Assembly (NCBI RefSeq): GCF_036785885.1
Contig: NC_092317.1
Coordinates: 2,172,501 to 2,236,500, forward strand
Direction of reading: 5' to 3'
DNA: 64,000 nucleotides
Source: Coffea arabica
Taxonomy: Eukaryota; Streptophyta; Magnoliopsida; Gentianales; Rubiaceae
Shown here: positions 35,649-48,000 of the stretch, one piece after another
Layout: every line of letters starts with the position of its first letter
How positions within the stretch are numbered: the stretch's first letter is position 1
Program-made: the position numbers and the translations under genes
The notes under the pieces: model-generated
Told to the model about the DNA's origin: nothing
What the model saw: only the letters and a program-made list of their open reading frames with translations
Database searches by the model: none

Positions 35649-36406
35649 ATGGCGAACTTCTGTTGTTCTATTGAATTGGAGCCCAGAACCCTGAGACAGG
35701 GCCAAATCGACCAAGCTAGGGTCAAGTCTCTTTCTCATGGTGTTTTTCCTCCATCCTTCTTTTTTTTTTTTTTTTTTTTTAAATGGAAGTCTAATTACAA
35801 GCTTAGCTTCTTTCATTTTTCTTGTAACAACAAGTGGATTACCCAAAATCTTGCCATTTATTAAGAATGATAAATAAATAACTACTATCTTCGTTCATTT
35901 GGTTGAGATTGTCGGATCGATTTTCTTTTGGATGACTAAAGCATGGCACGAAAGACACTTCTTACATATGTTCTTTTAAATGTTTTGAGTGCAGGAAGTT
36001 GCTGTCGATATAATGCAGAAGAAGGAACAAAATGAAGCATCTAGCATTTTGGTCGAGGTAGGGTTGTGCTGCCTACTGATGAACTGCGTCATCATGAAAC
36101 TAGAAAAACATCCATTTTGCACCAAAGTTACTATTAAGTTTCTTTTTTCGGATTGATTTTCAATTTTAGAAAGATGGATGATACGAAATATGTGTGGTAA
36201 ATTTTCAGGGACTTAAACCAGTTGCTTCAATCAAGGAAATGGTAATGGTTGTGCAGGAAACAGACATGCTACACAAAGAGGATGAGGCTAAGGACAAGAT
36301 CATCAATAGCATAACTGAGACATGCTGCCAATGTTCATGCATTTCTACCACGATTGATTCTCCAAATCAGTCTCTGCTTAAGGAGCCTGGTTCCGCTCCC
36401 TTCTAA
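35649..36406 (+). CDS. Small three-exon plant protein with Cys-rich C-terminus
   Basis: Exons 35649-35720, 35995-36057 and 36209-36406, all joined in phase 0 with GT-AG introns, give 110 residues. The product begins MANFCCSIELEPRTLRQGQI, continues QAREVAVDIMQKKEQNEASS and GLKPVASIKEMVMVVQE, and has CCQCSC near the C-terminus. It resembles small plant proteins starting MANCC...EPRTL that I recall only vaguely, so I assign no function. The three exons fit without a frame conflict and each ends at a usable splice site, which supports a real gene. The first donor (AGG|GTCAAG) is weaker than usual. It lies about 1.6 kb upstream of NUP35 on the same strand. Confidence 0.62.
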
Positions 36407-38013
36407 ATATTAAATAGCACCTTTATTCAACTTTAAGAAAGGCAATCGTGATTGTTCTTGTTCAATCTTGGAAAGTGCTCATAGTATTTTTTTTCTATGG
36501 AAAATTGTATGTATTTTCAATAATGACTTTCGAACTTCGCTAGAAAGAAAATCAGTATGGTCGGGTGGGTTGGAACTTGGAACGCACCCATTCACAAAAA
36601 CTGAAGTGCAGTGTTACCTGAAAAGAAGATATCGAGCTACAATTGGCAGTTGCCAATAATGTTCAATATTAGTCCAAAGCAACTTTACAAATGTATGCGT
36701 CCGTGCAGGAAACGTCAAACAAGAGCAACGGAGTTCTGATTTTGGACAAGTTAATCTCCACAAGATAATCCCACCAAGCAAAAAGAGATTAGTGGAACAA
36801 TAATAGATGACATACACTAGGGTTGCTGCCATGCTTCTTGGGAACAGAAGGCATCAAGACTTGGCAACAATTTTTATTTTAATTTATTCTTCGGGTTACT
36901 AATTCAACAGTAGAGTACTCGACTTATAAGTGCAGCTAGTATCTTTTACATATTTAGATGAAACTAAGGATTCATCTATGTACCATCGGTAAAGTTTGGA
37001 AGATCACGACTGATCCTAAAAGAGAATGAATGGAAAAAATAGTATGTCGAATTGAGGGAGAATTTTGAAAATATTTCATTTTTATTGGATCAATAAAAAA
37101 AAACCTGGTTCCAATCCTTGGAATGGAAGAAAATAAAGTTGGGTTGAATGAATAAATGAATAGGATCTCGCGGCTTCAATTAATTATAGGGAAAGATAAA
37201 TGATCAATTTTGGAGGTTCGATTTTCTGTTGTAGTAAGAAAAAGGGTTTTGGGGAGGGGGAGGGGGTCGGTGGAGAAGAAATCGAAGTCAATTGATTTGT
37301 TTGAGGATAAAATGCAAATGTATTGCCTCATGCGGGACAGAATTTCATCATTAACAACACATGAGCAGCCAAGCGTTAGTTTTGCCTGATTGAATTTTTT
37401 TACTTACTAATAGTAATACATTTTGTACATGGTTGCAATTATGTACGAAAGGCTATAATAGTCATTTCATTGGAAACTTCAAAATTGAAAATTCTCGAGG
37501 TCTCGTTTCTTAGCGTTGAGCGGACGCCTTTTACCCGTTTGAATTCTGCTGATGAAAACTGGACGAGTCTAGGGTTTCATCCCCCTGCTTTGCTTGCTGC
37601 TGGGGCAACTCAAAGTCCCGGTATTAATCTCCTAATCAAAGGCCCCAAGCAATATTCCACCACTCCACTGCCTCATTAAAGGTAATCCAACTCTTTTTTT
37701 TTTATCTCTTTTCGCTGATCTTTCGGCTGGAATTTCCTGTAATTGATTCAACCTCCAGCTCATTTGAGTTGCTTTCCCCTTAGTTTAATGGTTTTTTTTC
37801 CACATAATTTGGAGCTTATGCATTTTTACCCCGAATTGAAAACTGATTATAATAGCTGCTTAATAGAGGTTAATTTCTCTTGATTACAAAATTGGCGTAT
37901 GAATTCGAATTTATGCCAGTGGTTTACAAATCTGTTTAAATAAAAGTGAGCGATTAAAATAATTGAAATTGAGCTAGTGTTTTTCTTTTTTTTGTAGAAG
38001 GTGTAAAATAGAA
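36407..38013 (+). other. Spacer and NUP35 leader
   Basis: AT-rich spacer. The final part appears to hold a non-coding first exon of NUP35, ending near 37680 at CATTAAAG|GTAATCC, and a short UTR intron closing at TTTTTTTGTAG about 16 bases before the NUP35 ATG. No separate gene is supported. Confidence 0.5.
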
Positions 38014-40587
38014 ATGAGCACAACAATACAGAGAACTCCCAAATCCGGGAGGCAGTCTTTATTCTTCCATGATTTAGCTACACCGGTTTCATCTAGAAAA
38101 CCTGGCGGAAAATTTGCAACCCCGGGTCAGGCAGCCGCTGTATCGGCCCTATGGCGTGAAAATTTTGCCAACTCTGATCTTCCGCCTCCACCAATGTTCA
38201 CTCTTGAAGACCGGTCGGATTTATCTCCAGAATCTGGAATTCCTGACTATCCAGTTTCTCCTGGGGTCGGGTCAGATCCAAGAACACCACTGCGTAGTTT
38301 TGGCAGGGAGTTTTCAACTCCTAAGAGCAAGTCTGGACCCAGCACTTCTTATGCTACTACCATGGGAAAGCAGCAGCAGCAGCAGAGTCAGCAAACCCCA
38401 GTGGCAAGTTTGAGTTGGTGGTCGCCTTCGAAGAGTGGTGGTAGTACTGAGCAGGAGGATAAGGGAAAAGGCTCACCTGTTGAAGGTGTAGTTCAGCCTG
38501 GTGCATTAATTACCCTCCCACCCCCTAGGGAGGTTGCAAGACCAGAGATGAAGAAGAATTCAGTTCCCATAGGTAGCCTGGATGAGGAGGAGTGGGTGAC
38601 TGTCTATGGGTATTGCTTCGTTTCTCATGTCTCTTAATTTCCAAAGTATTGTTGAACTTATATTTGGGTTAGTTTTACTAAGACTGAATCAATGGATGGA
38701 AAAAAGCAACAGCCTAGTAACATAGCTTTCTACATACTGAAGAGTGTTGATATCTTCTGGAGTGTTACATTTTATTACCGATCTATACTGTGGTAGTCCG
38801 TATATTTAAAATACAGAGGTAGGTTTTCAGAGGATCATAGTCTCTTTGGAGTCTGTATGCCCTTGGCAGCTCCTGCCAGTAAACCTCCTGAAGGAAAAAG
38901 CTAAAAAAATGTTTACATCTAGTTTTGTCAAAATTGGGTGAAATGGCTTGATCAATTCAGTTATGTGAATTACAAGGTTGTCAGTTAGTTACTCTTATAA
39001 GTGTGTGGCATCGACATTTTCAATTCTAGATGAAAATCTATTTGGGAAGTAGACTTGGTTAATGGATGTAGGGTAAACTTTCATAAGCAAAGTTGTCTGA
39101 TGGGGACTATATGATATCAGTCATGTTGCGCTGTTGGGTAATCTGCTTCTGATACTTTTCTTTTGGTCATCTTTTATCACTTTTTCTTAATTAGACATTT
39201 CATCATATAGAGATAATATGTTATTTTGGCCACATATTTAAATGTTATTGATCCCTAATGTATCTTATCAACCATTTCATTTTACAGATTTTCTCCAATA
39301 GACACCAATTTAGTGTTGCGGGAATTCGAAAAGTGCGGGGTGATTCTGAAACATGTCCCAGGACCAAGAGATGCTAATTGGATGCACATTCTCTATCAGG
39401 TAGCTGAATATTATGATAAGGTTAATATTACGATAAGGTTAACAATCAAGGGCTCCTTGGTTTTGTATTAAAATGGTCTAGTTCTTTTAGTGTTGATGGC
39501 TTCATGTTGCACTAGGATATGGAGTGGAAGTTCCTGTTTTTCCATTTTGACGCATTAAATTCTTTCCCCTTGGCAACCAAAAATGGTGGTCAGAGCAAGT
39601 ACTTGTTTAACAGAGAAGACGTTGGAATTCTGAATGTGTCCCTGGTGTTCCTTTACGAGAATGCCTCAACAAGTTCTTTTTCATTTTTACTTCAGGGGAG
39701 AAAACAGTTTTTTTTTTCCTTTTAGCGTCTGCTTTCTTTATGGGCTTTTGATACTGCAATTGTCCTTAGAGAAAGCATGAAATATATCTTTCCATTGACA
39801 GAAGTGTTAGAACTGGATTGTCTGTTCATCTAGGAACACCGGAATACTTTTGCAGCTTGCTTCCAAGATTTATGTTGATTTCCCACTTGTATTCATTTCT
39901 GTTGCAATTCACTCTCTTGTTAGATAGCTATTTTCCTGTATCTTTTGTTAAGTGATTTTGGAAGGAATGGCTGGACATAAACCTGCATTTTGTTCACTTT
40001 CACTAGTGACTGCTTTGTGCCAAGTCCTCCTTGTGATGATTGACCCTGTAGTTTTAATCTTACTTTGTTCTCTGATATTTGGAAAAGTAAAAGCAGCTGG
40101 TTTCACTTCTTTATTGCCACACACAAATAATTTAGACTTTTGTCATGTAGTCGACAGAATAGTTGCAGCAGATCCTTGAGCTGAAGCTTTCAAGAATTAG
40201 TTCAATATCTATACTTTGGGCAAATACATTAATCTACCTTGCTTTGTAATTCTAACATAACGTCACTGCCTTGCGGTGCAGAATCGCGCTGATGCTCTAA
40301 AAGCCCTCAGCAAAAATGGGATGCAAATAAATGGAGTTCTCATCATTGGGGTGAAACCTGTGGATCCAATGCAACGCCAGGCTCTGAATGAAAGGATCAA
40401 CAATCTAGGATTCATGACTTTACCTCCTGCACCGTCTAATCGAATCTCAGAGTCAAATTTATCTAGAGCTTCCCCTCATCCATACTATCTTCAGAATGGA
40501 AGTGCCAGCAAACAAGCCGGCGGGACTGTTGCCGCTCCTGCCAAATCCTTGGTGTCTAAAGTTGTGGACTTGATGTTTGGTGTCTAA
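38014..40587 (+). CDS. NUP35: Nucleoporin NUP35 (MPPN / NUP53 family)
   Basis: Three coding exons, 38014-38609, 39288-39399 and 40282-40587, join in frame to give 337 residues, close to the roughly 330 of plant NUP35. The N-terminus starts MSTTIQRTPKSGRQSLFFHD and is Ser/Pro-rich, with a Gln run. The RRM-like MPPN domain runs from about residue 190 (DEEEWVTVYGFSPIDTNLVL) through GVILKHVPGPRDANWMHILYQ-type sequence to LSKNGMQINGVLIIGVKPVD. The C-terminus SLVSKVVDLMFGV matches the amphipathic membrane-binding helix of the family. NUP35 links inner-ring nucleoporins to the pore membrane. It converges with the CASP-like gene, whose end is 560 bases away. Confidence 0.95.
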
Positions 40588-41147
40588 TTCAATTGTATAA
40601 TGTCTCTGTGGTCAATTGCAATTTTCGACATTCCCTCTCCCAGCACTGCATGCGGCTGTCTCAATCACTTCCCATATGGTTGAGTTTAAACGATTTTTTT
40701 TCTGAGTTTTACTTTATATTGAGTAGCAGTAATTTGGGCTGGTTTGGGAGAAACATTTGTTTTCTTGTTATTGTCGGTGCAAAAGTTGTAGAAGAATACA
40801 ATATATTATACATGGTTCCGAAAAGATCATTCATCAGCATATAAGAATATGCTGGAATGCTTCTGTGGCGCCTAACGTTATTCGAACTGGACCGAGAAGT
40901 GATTTTTTACTAGTTTGTTTATTAAGAGGAAAAAAAAAAAGGAACCCACGTAAGATATTCCGACTTCTGAGCTATACTTTAGTGAAGAAATGTTCATGAT
41001 CTCTCAGATGGATCATAGATTAAGCTGTCAAAAGTCAGTCTTCGTTTATTTCAAGAGCATGGATTTGAACTGCAGAATCCGCTGAATCAGTCAGAACATG
41101 CCTTGAGCCATTATAATTACATGCCAATGCAGGAAGAATAGAAAGCT
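40588..41147. other. Convergent intergenic region
   Basis: Non-coding 560 bases between the 3' ends of NUP35 and the CASP-like gene; both 3' UTRs should lie here and may overlap. Confidence 0.6.
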
Positions 41148-43812
41148 CTAGTACTTGGACAGCCAGACGACATCAAGAACCGTTGAAATGGCAAGGAATA
41201 AAGAACTCAAGAATGCAAAGGCTATTGATGCTGCAACCCGGTCGCAGAAACCATGCAAGGGTTTGCAGAAATTTGGAAGAGCTGAATGTCGGATCCCTGT
41301 ACGATTCAGATTGGTTACTCCTGATGCAGCTGATCCAGCACTCAGCATTGCAAAAGCAAAGACCTACAAGTACAAGATTAAGGCTAGGTAGACGTTTAGT
41401 ACAAGAGCCACAAAAAGACGAGTGATTATTTAGGAACTAATTCCTGCTTATCATGCATCTCTTTTGCCTTAGTTTCAAACTTTTCAGAGCATATTCGATG
41501 TAAACTATGTTCCACTGTCCGTGTTACTATGTTCATGCATATTTATTATGTTCCACTGTCCATGTTAGAAACTGCGTTTACAGGGATAAAAAACAATATT
41601 GTCAAGCAAGCATTTGAACCCCAACGATGAAAAAAAATGCAAAGTGAAAAGTCACACCCTGACATTGTACATCAAGGATTCAAGGGGGCTGCTCATCAAT
41701 AATTGACCAGAGTAAATGACCAACAAACACCAGGAAGATTCTAAAGCCAAGAAAACTGTTCCAACATCAGTGATAAGTTATTAATGGCAAACAAAAAGTT
41801 TAGAGGTTGAAGTAAAATATTCTTTCAGAATTCTGTTTGCAACTCCCAAATAGCATTTGTAAAAGAATCGCCTGATTGCTGAAGTTTAGCGTTCTAAAAA
41901 GTTTGAGTTTCAGAACACCTAGGAAAGCAGGACAAATAGCTTGGGTAGCTTGTCCAAATTTACTAGTTCAGTGGTATCTAAATGTATGGAGCACTAATGA
42001 GTTTTCCGTCCACTCCCTCAGAAACCAAAAAGATTAGTTCAGTGGTATTTAAGAGTATGAAGCATGAATGAGATTTCCATGCTTTATTCTCAGTATTCTC
42101 TTTTTACTTCTTTAGGATTCATTTCTAGGATCACTTGATTGATGCGACAATAAACCACTTTTGACTTTTAAGCTGCGATGCACAAACTGTGGGCTTGGCA
42201 AGGAAAGGCAACCATTAGAAGTGTAGCAGTTAGGAGGAGTATCATATTATCTTCTTCAAAGTCTGATTGGTCAAGTTATCAAAAAAGAACTTAGCCACAA
42301 GATTTTAACAGGATAATGATGAAGAAAGGAGGATAGGAATTGAGTTAAACCAGACTTGACCAAAGAAATAAAACACTTAGATCGTAATTTTCCAACTGGT
42401 ACACCCTCAATTACCTGATCCCCAGCGAAAATAAGCCAAGCATGATTTCGAGAAGGAATGACTGGCGATTTTCGTAGAGATCTTGATCCGCTAATAAGCA
42501 GTTGAAGCAAGGAATGAACTGCAACAGCTGCCGAAACTCCAACCAGGTACCTGATCTCCATCCATTCCCATTACTCAACCAGTTTATGATTCATAGAGCA
42601 TTTCAAGACTTTTAATCACGATTAAATGACACAATACAAACGTATCAGCTTCATGCAGGCTTTTCAGGCAATAAGAACACATTAATTAGAACAAAACATA
42701 CATTTTTGAATTTCAAATGTCAGGTTCAAGGCAATTACTTTGCCACTCACTGCCGACACCTTCTTTTATTGTTGAATTTTAAAGATCTTTGCTCGTGGAC
42801 GCGAGGAAAGGAAAACAAGCCAAACTGACTGATTAAAACTCTCAAGCAGGTAAATCGCATTAAAATACTAATGATAATACAGAAGACGAGGAAAAACGAT
42901 ACGTAGAGACTAATTGAAAATAAAAAAATATACACGCAGACATAGCTTACTTATAAATCCAGAAATAAGGCAACACATGAGGACAATTTTGGACGCTCAT
43001 GTCCAGAAAACTATCACGGGAGCTTGTTTCCGTAAATAATAGTAGTGCTATGTGTAAATGTCCTTGAACTTAGGAAAGCGACAGTTTCAAGAATTTGTCT
43101 CCACTCACCACAAGTACATAACTATTCAAACTCAGGTGGCTTCCGAAGAAGTAGCTGCAATTTCATGATCTTCAGCATTTGTACAATTCAAACTTAGATA
43201 GACAGCCTCACAATTTTACTGAATTTCAATCCTAGTGGACTGAAGAATCAAATTAGTTGAACAAAATTTTGAGTAACAATTGGTTAGATGATCATGCATG
43301 CACATTATAAGAACGGAAAATTTCCTTGAAAAGTTAACATGACAAGATCCCACTATCTTGCCCGTGAAAAAAGGATTTCTTAAAAAAATTTGAAAATGCA
43401 AGATCACGAAATGTAAGACCAGCGGACTAGATTCTTGAACTAAACGGAAAAACCCAAAAGGGAAAAGGATATAAATCACACTGTAGTAGTGAAAGAAAGC
43501 AGATTTCAGGGCAGAAAGGGTAGCTTACTCGAAAGAGTCAGAGAAGGACCAGTTGGAGCGGACAGGGACGTTAAAACCATAAAGGGAGAGGGTGGAAGCT
43601 TGTTTAGCAGTGGCCATCAGTGACAGTGCCGTGACTGAAGTTAAAAGGCACGCCAGGCGTAAAACCACGTGGGCGATGTCCATTTTGCCATGAACGCTCC
43701 GGCTGGGCCTTGGGGCTACCAATGGGCCGCTCATTGTCCCCATCTCTGCTGCTACTTTCATCTCCGGCAGCTGAATGTTCACCGCCTCCCCTGCGTTCTT
43801 AGCTCCGTTCAT
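41148..43812 (-). CDS. CASP-like membrane protein, CASPL3A type
   Basis: Three exons on the minus strand (43812-43529, 42550-42415, 41363-41148) join in frame to 211 residues. Four membrane segments are visible: about 46-68 (IAHVVLRLACLLTSVTALSL), 97-115, 132-152 (with FAGDQVFAFAMLSAGSAASG) and 184-207. The arginine in segment 1 (Arg52) and aspartate in segment 3 (Asp139) that mark the CASP/MARVEL fold are both present. Between segments 1 and 2 lies an exoplasmic loop with FNVPVRSNWSFSDSFEYLVG. CASP-like proteins form plasma-membrane scaffolds that guide local cell-wall change. I chose the ATG at 43812, because the upstream in-frame ATG at 43869 would add an unusual lysine-rich leader. The introns are about 1 kb each. 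Subgroup 3A is my best match, from memory. Confidence 0.92.
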
Positions 43813-44607
43813 TATTGTTGTTCTTGTAATTTTTTTCTCTTTCTTGGGTTTTCTTGGTTGTATCACCACAGGAGAAAAGAGGGTTGAAGAAGGAAAGTAG
43901 TTCTAACTTCTAAGGAGTGTGAAGGGGCTTTAGAAATGAAGGAAAGCCGGTAAGTGGTGGGGTCTGGGGGACACTTGGGAGGTGTACGAAATGATACACG
44001 TGTCTTAAGGAGGTGTCGGTCAATGGAGTCAAAATCCACTGCAGAGAGTACCCGTGACTCCTGATTTAACGGTATACTGTAGTAAACTGGACTAGAATGG
44101 ACTGTAGAGAAGTAATAGGGGTTTAAGGGCTTAATATTTAATACCCCCGAAAACAAATTAAACGGAAAAAGTTGTTGAGTAATTGCTGTTTAGACCTAAC
44201 ATTCATATCATGATGATGGATGCGTTTCTTTTAATTTTTAAATCATACAATTCAATTAGCAGTGCTAATTATTCCTTTTCTGCTTTAGCCGACGAGTAGA
44301 AAGAAATGAGAAGAAAAACCATTGTTCGTGCAACTGTACACTTTCGTAAGGGTCTCAAAATTTCCAAATACAGCTTTGTCGCATAAGGCATGTGGACTTG
44401 GACTTGGCCGATCTCCGTTGAATTTTCTTTCTATTTTTTCGTAGTGCACACTTCAATATATGGCACGTGTCCTCATTTTATTAATAATGATTAGGATTAT
44501 TTAAATTTAAAATAATTATATCCCTTTCTAATAAATAAAAACACAGTATCATATATCCCCAGTTATGCATTATAAAAAATAGAAAGAGAATCCATTAAAA
44601 AAAAAAG
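43813..44607. other. Upstream region of the CASP-like gene
   Basis: Non-coding. Contains CACGTG in an ACACGTGT context near 43996, and another CACGTG near 44464 in GGCACGTGTCC. It ends in an A-rich tract immediately before the retrotransposon insertion site. Confidence 0.5.
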
Positions 44608-44612
44608 AGCAC

Positions 44613-45083
44613 TGCAGAGGCCCCGTCCTGGCCTATACACGTGGCAGCCCAGGAAGGTCTGAGTTGGGTTTAGACACCGGGCCCATGGGAACCATCTCGC
44701 GGCCCTCCGCCGTTAGGGCTCCGAGGGGCTCCAGAGTACAATCCCGCATAGGTCGGGATTGCTCCCCTTCAGTGCGGGATTGAGGCTATTCTGGGCAGGT
44801 TCCGAAACGTATGGAGGTCGGACTCCTAAGCAGGTATAAATAATGAAACGAATCGACTGCGCAAGGTACGCTCACTATTGGACAATTACTCCCGACCGTT
44901 CTACTTCCCGTGAACCTCACTCACCGGAAAACTAACTTGACCGTCGGAGTGCCCTCGGGGACGACCTCAGGGCCCCTGTTAGTTCACTATCTTGTTTGTC
45001 TTTCAGGCTTAGGACGCGCTCTTTCCATCAGCAAGCCGAGCTCATCAGCTCAGCTCGGTCCGGGGAAGTTCCGTGCTTCTTCA
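44613..45083 (+). repeat. Left LTR (471 bp)
   Basis: Begins TGCAGAGGCCCCGTCC and ends CTTCTTCA. It contains a TATA-like GGTATAAATAATG near 44836, probably the element's own promoter. By eye it differs from the right LTR at about 24 positions, mostly C/T and G/A changes, plus one single-base length difference. Confidence 0.95.
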
Positions 45084-45099
45084 GTTGGCGCCGTCTGTG

Positions 45100-48000
45100 G
45101 GAACGAAGGTACGAGTAGTTGTGCTGAAGGCGAGAACGCGTTCAAAGCGAACTGAAGAGAACACCGACCCCGGAGCCAACGAAGGGTCCCGGCGAATGGA
45201 GACCGAGGCGGCTCGGGGCGCCGGGGGCTCAGCCCTCTCAGAGGAACGAAGACAGCAGATCTTTCAGTTCGTAGCGGAGAACCTTCCCATGCTGGAAGAC
45301 ATCATTCGGCAAGCAAAGGAGGGGGGCGAGGCCGGGGGCGCGCAAACCTCCAAGGCAAAGGGGAAGGAGAGGGCATCGCCTCCCGTTCCCTCGGAGGATG
45401 AGTCCTGGGACCAGCCCCCCAAGAGGAAACGGCAACGGACTCCCCCTCGACCGCGGGCCTCGGTGGTCGGTGACAGCGAGGGATATTCTCGCGATCGGAC
45501 CGCGGGGGGCCGACCGAGAAATCCCTCCTCGTGGAAACTCGCGCGGAACGAGCTAGAGCGCTCCCCCGCCCAATCTATCAAGAGCCGGCCGCGAGACCCT
45601 CCCCAGTGGCCGCCTGTCCGGGACGAGATTGAGCAGATCCTGCGGCCGCGGCTTTACGAGGACAACTATACAGCCTCGCCCTTCACCCGAGAGATAGAAG
45701 ATTACCCATTGCCGCGGAGATTCAAAATCCCGAACATCGAACTGTACGACGGCTCGACCGACCCGGAAGACCACCTCTCGGTCTTCCTGACACACATGCG
45801 TCTGCAAACCGCCGCTGATGCACTCCGCTGCAAGACCTTCCCCATGTTTCTGAAGGGGAAGGCCCGGCTCTGGTTCCAGGGCCTAACGCCGGGGTCCATC
45901 GGAGTTTCGCCGAGTTGGCCAGACAGTTCGCCACCCAGTTCGTCTCCTCGAAGACTTACTCGAAAAACGCGACTCATCTGATGGCCATCAAGCAGAAACC
46001 GGACGAGTCCCTGAGGAGTTTCATGACCCGCTTCAACACGGAGAGCTTGCAGATCAGGGATAAAGACGAGAAGGTGATCATGGCCGCCTTCATGAATGGA
46101 TTTAGGGTGGAAGAGCTCTTCTACAAGCTCGCCGAGAAGTCCCCCGGAAACCTGGAAGAACTCTTGACTAGGGCGCACGCTGCCGCTATTGCGGAGGAGG
46201 CTGGTCGCCTGAAGAGAGAATCAGATAGGGAGCTCGGAAATCGCAGGGGACGGGTGAACCCGCCCGAGCATAAGGACGGGCGGCCAAGAAGAATGTTTTC
46301 GACCGGCTCTCAAAGGATAAAGCCCCCGCTCAGCCGTCGCTTCCAGCGAAAGGCAACACCCCCCTAACTCGGCCCAGAACCCAAGTTCTGGCCGTTATGG
46401 AGGCGGAGGGCCTAGTGGGGCGGCCACCTAAGATGGGGACACCCCGGAACAAGAGGAACCAGGACCGGTACTGTGCCTTCCACCGTGACGTTAGGCATGA
46501 TACGGAGGGGTGCTGGGCCCTGCAAAAGGAGATAGAGGATCTGATCCAGCGCGGCTTCTTAGGGCGATTCGTGCAGCAAGATCGGCCAGGCCAGGAGCGC
46601 GGACGCACCTACTGCGGAGACAGGGGCGAGAGCCAGCGTCGCGACCGCCCTGAGCTGTGTGACGTCCCTCGGGGCAACTCTCCCGACCTGGACGCTCAAA
46701 ACTTGGCAGGAGTAATAAACACCATCGCTGGGGGCCCCACGGGAGGGGACAGCCATGCAGTTCGGAAGAACAGGCGACCCCCTCCGGAGGGGGATAACTC
46801 CTTGAAGCGCCTGCGTATGGACGAAGAGATCACCTTCGGACCAAGGGACGCGGTTCCCCTGGCGTCTGAAAACCACGAGACCATCGTGATAGACATCGTG
46901 ACCAATAACTACCGGGTGAAGAAAGTGTACATCGACCGGGGAAGCGCGGTGGACATCCTGTTTTACCAGGTGTTCAAGGAGTTCGGTTTGAAGGATGGAC
47001 AGCTAACCCCGGTTCGGACACCCCTGGTGGGTTTCACAGGACCTCACATCACCCCCGAGGGGATGATCACCCTGATGGTTACGGTAGGACAGGCGCCCAA
47101 ATGCCGGACCATTCCCGTCAACTTCGTGGTGGTCAAACAGCAATCCCCGTACAACGTGTTCTTGGGACGATCCGCCTTGAATGCCCTCCGAGCTATCCAC
47201 TCGTTCCTCCACCTCAGCGTTAAATTCCCCACCCCGGGAGGAATAGCTGAGGTGCATGGGGATCCAGAGATGGCCAGAGCTTGCTACCTGGCCGTGCTCC
47301 GGGGACATGAGAAGGTGGTCGTCCAGACGACCAGCTTGGAGCCTTACATCCCGGGGGAGAAGGTCCGGCCACTGGGCACCCAGGACCAGATTGCGGAGTT
47401 CCCACTGAGGGAGGACAGGCCTGACCAGGTCCTCCGCGTCGGCGCGTCGCTACCCCCCGAAGAAAAGGAGGGCTTGAAGGCCCTACTAAGGGAGTACGCC
47501 CAGGTCTTCGCGTGGACGGTAGAGGACATGCCTGGGATTCCGACTGACCTGACTGTCCACCACCTCAACGTAGACCCCAACTTCAAGCCAGTGAAGCAGA
47601 AGAAGAGGAGTTTCGCTCCAGAGAGGAATGAGGTGATTCGGAAGGAGGTGGGCAAGTTGTTGGAATCCAAAATCATCCTGGAGGTGTATTACCCGACCTG
47701 GTTGGCCAACCCCGTTCTGGTAAAGAAGGAAGACCAGTCCTGGAGGATGTGCGTGGACTTTACAGATCTCAACAAAGCCTGTCCGAAGGACTGCTTCCTC
47801 TTGCCGAGGATCGACAGGTTAGTAGAATCTACTGTTGGTTTTGACGTCTTGTATTTCCTGGATGCTTTCAAGGGATACCACCAAATAGAGATGGCCGAAG
47901 AAGACCGGGAGAAGACCTCCTTCATCAGGAACTTACTGCTACCGGACCATGCCGTTTGGGCTAAAGAACGTCGGAGCTACCTACCAATGTCTGGTCAACA

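Noticed and set aside
43863-44156. 97-residue minus-strand frame upstream of the CASP-like gene
   Set aside because: No recognisable domain; overlaps the likely promoter and 5' leader.
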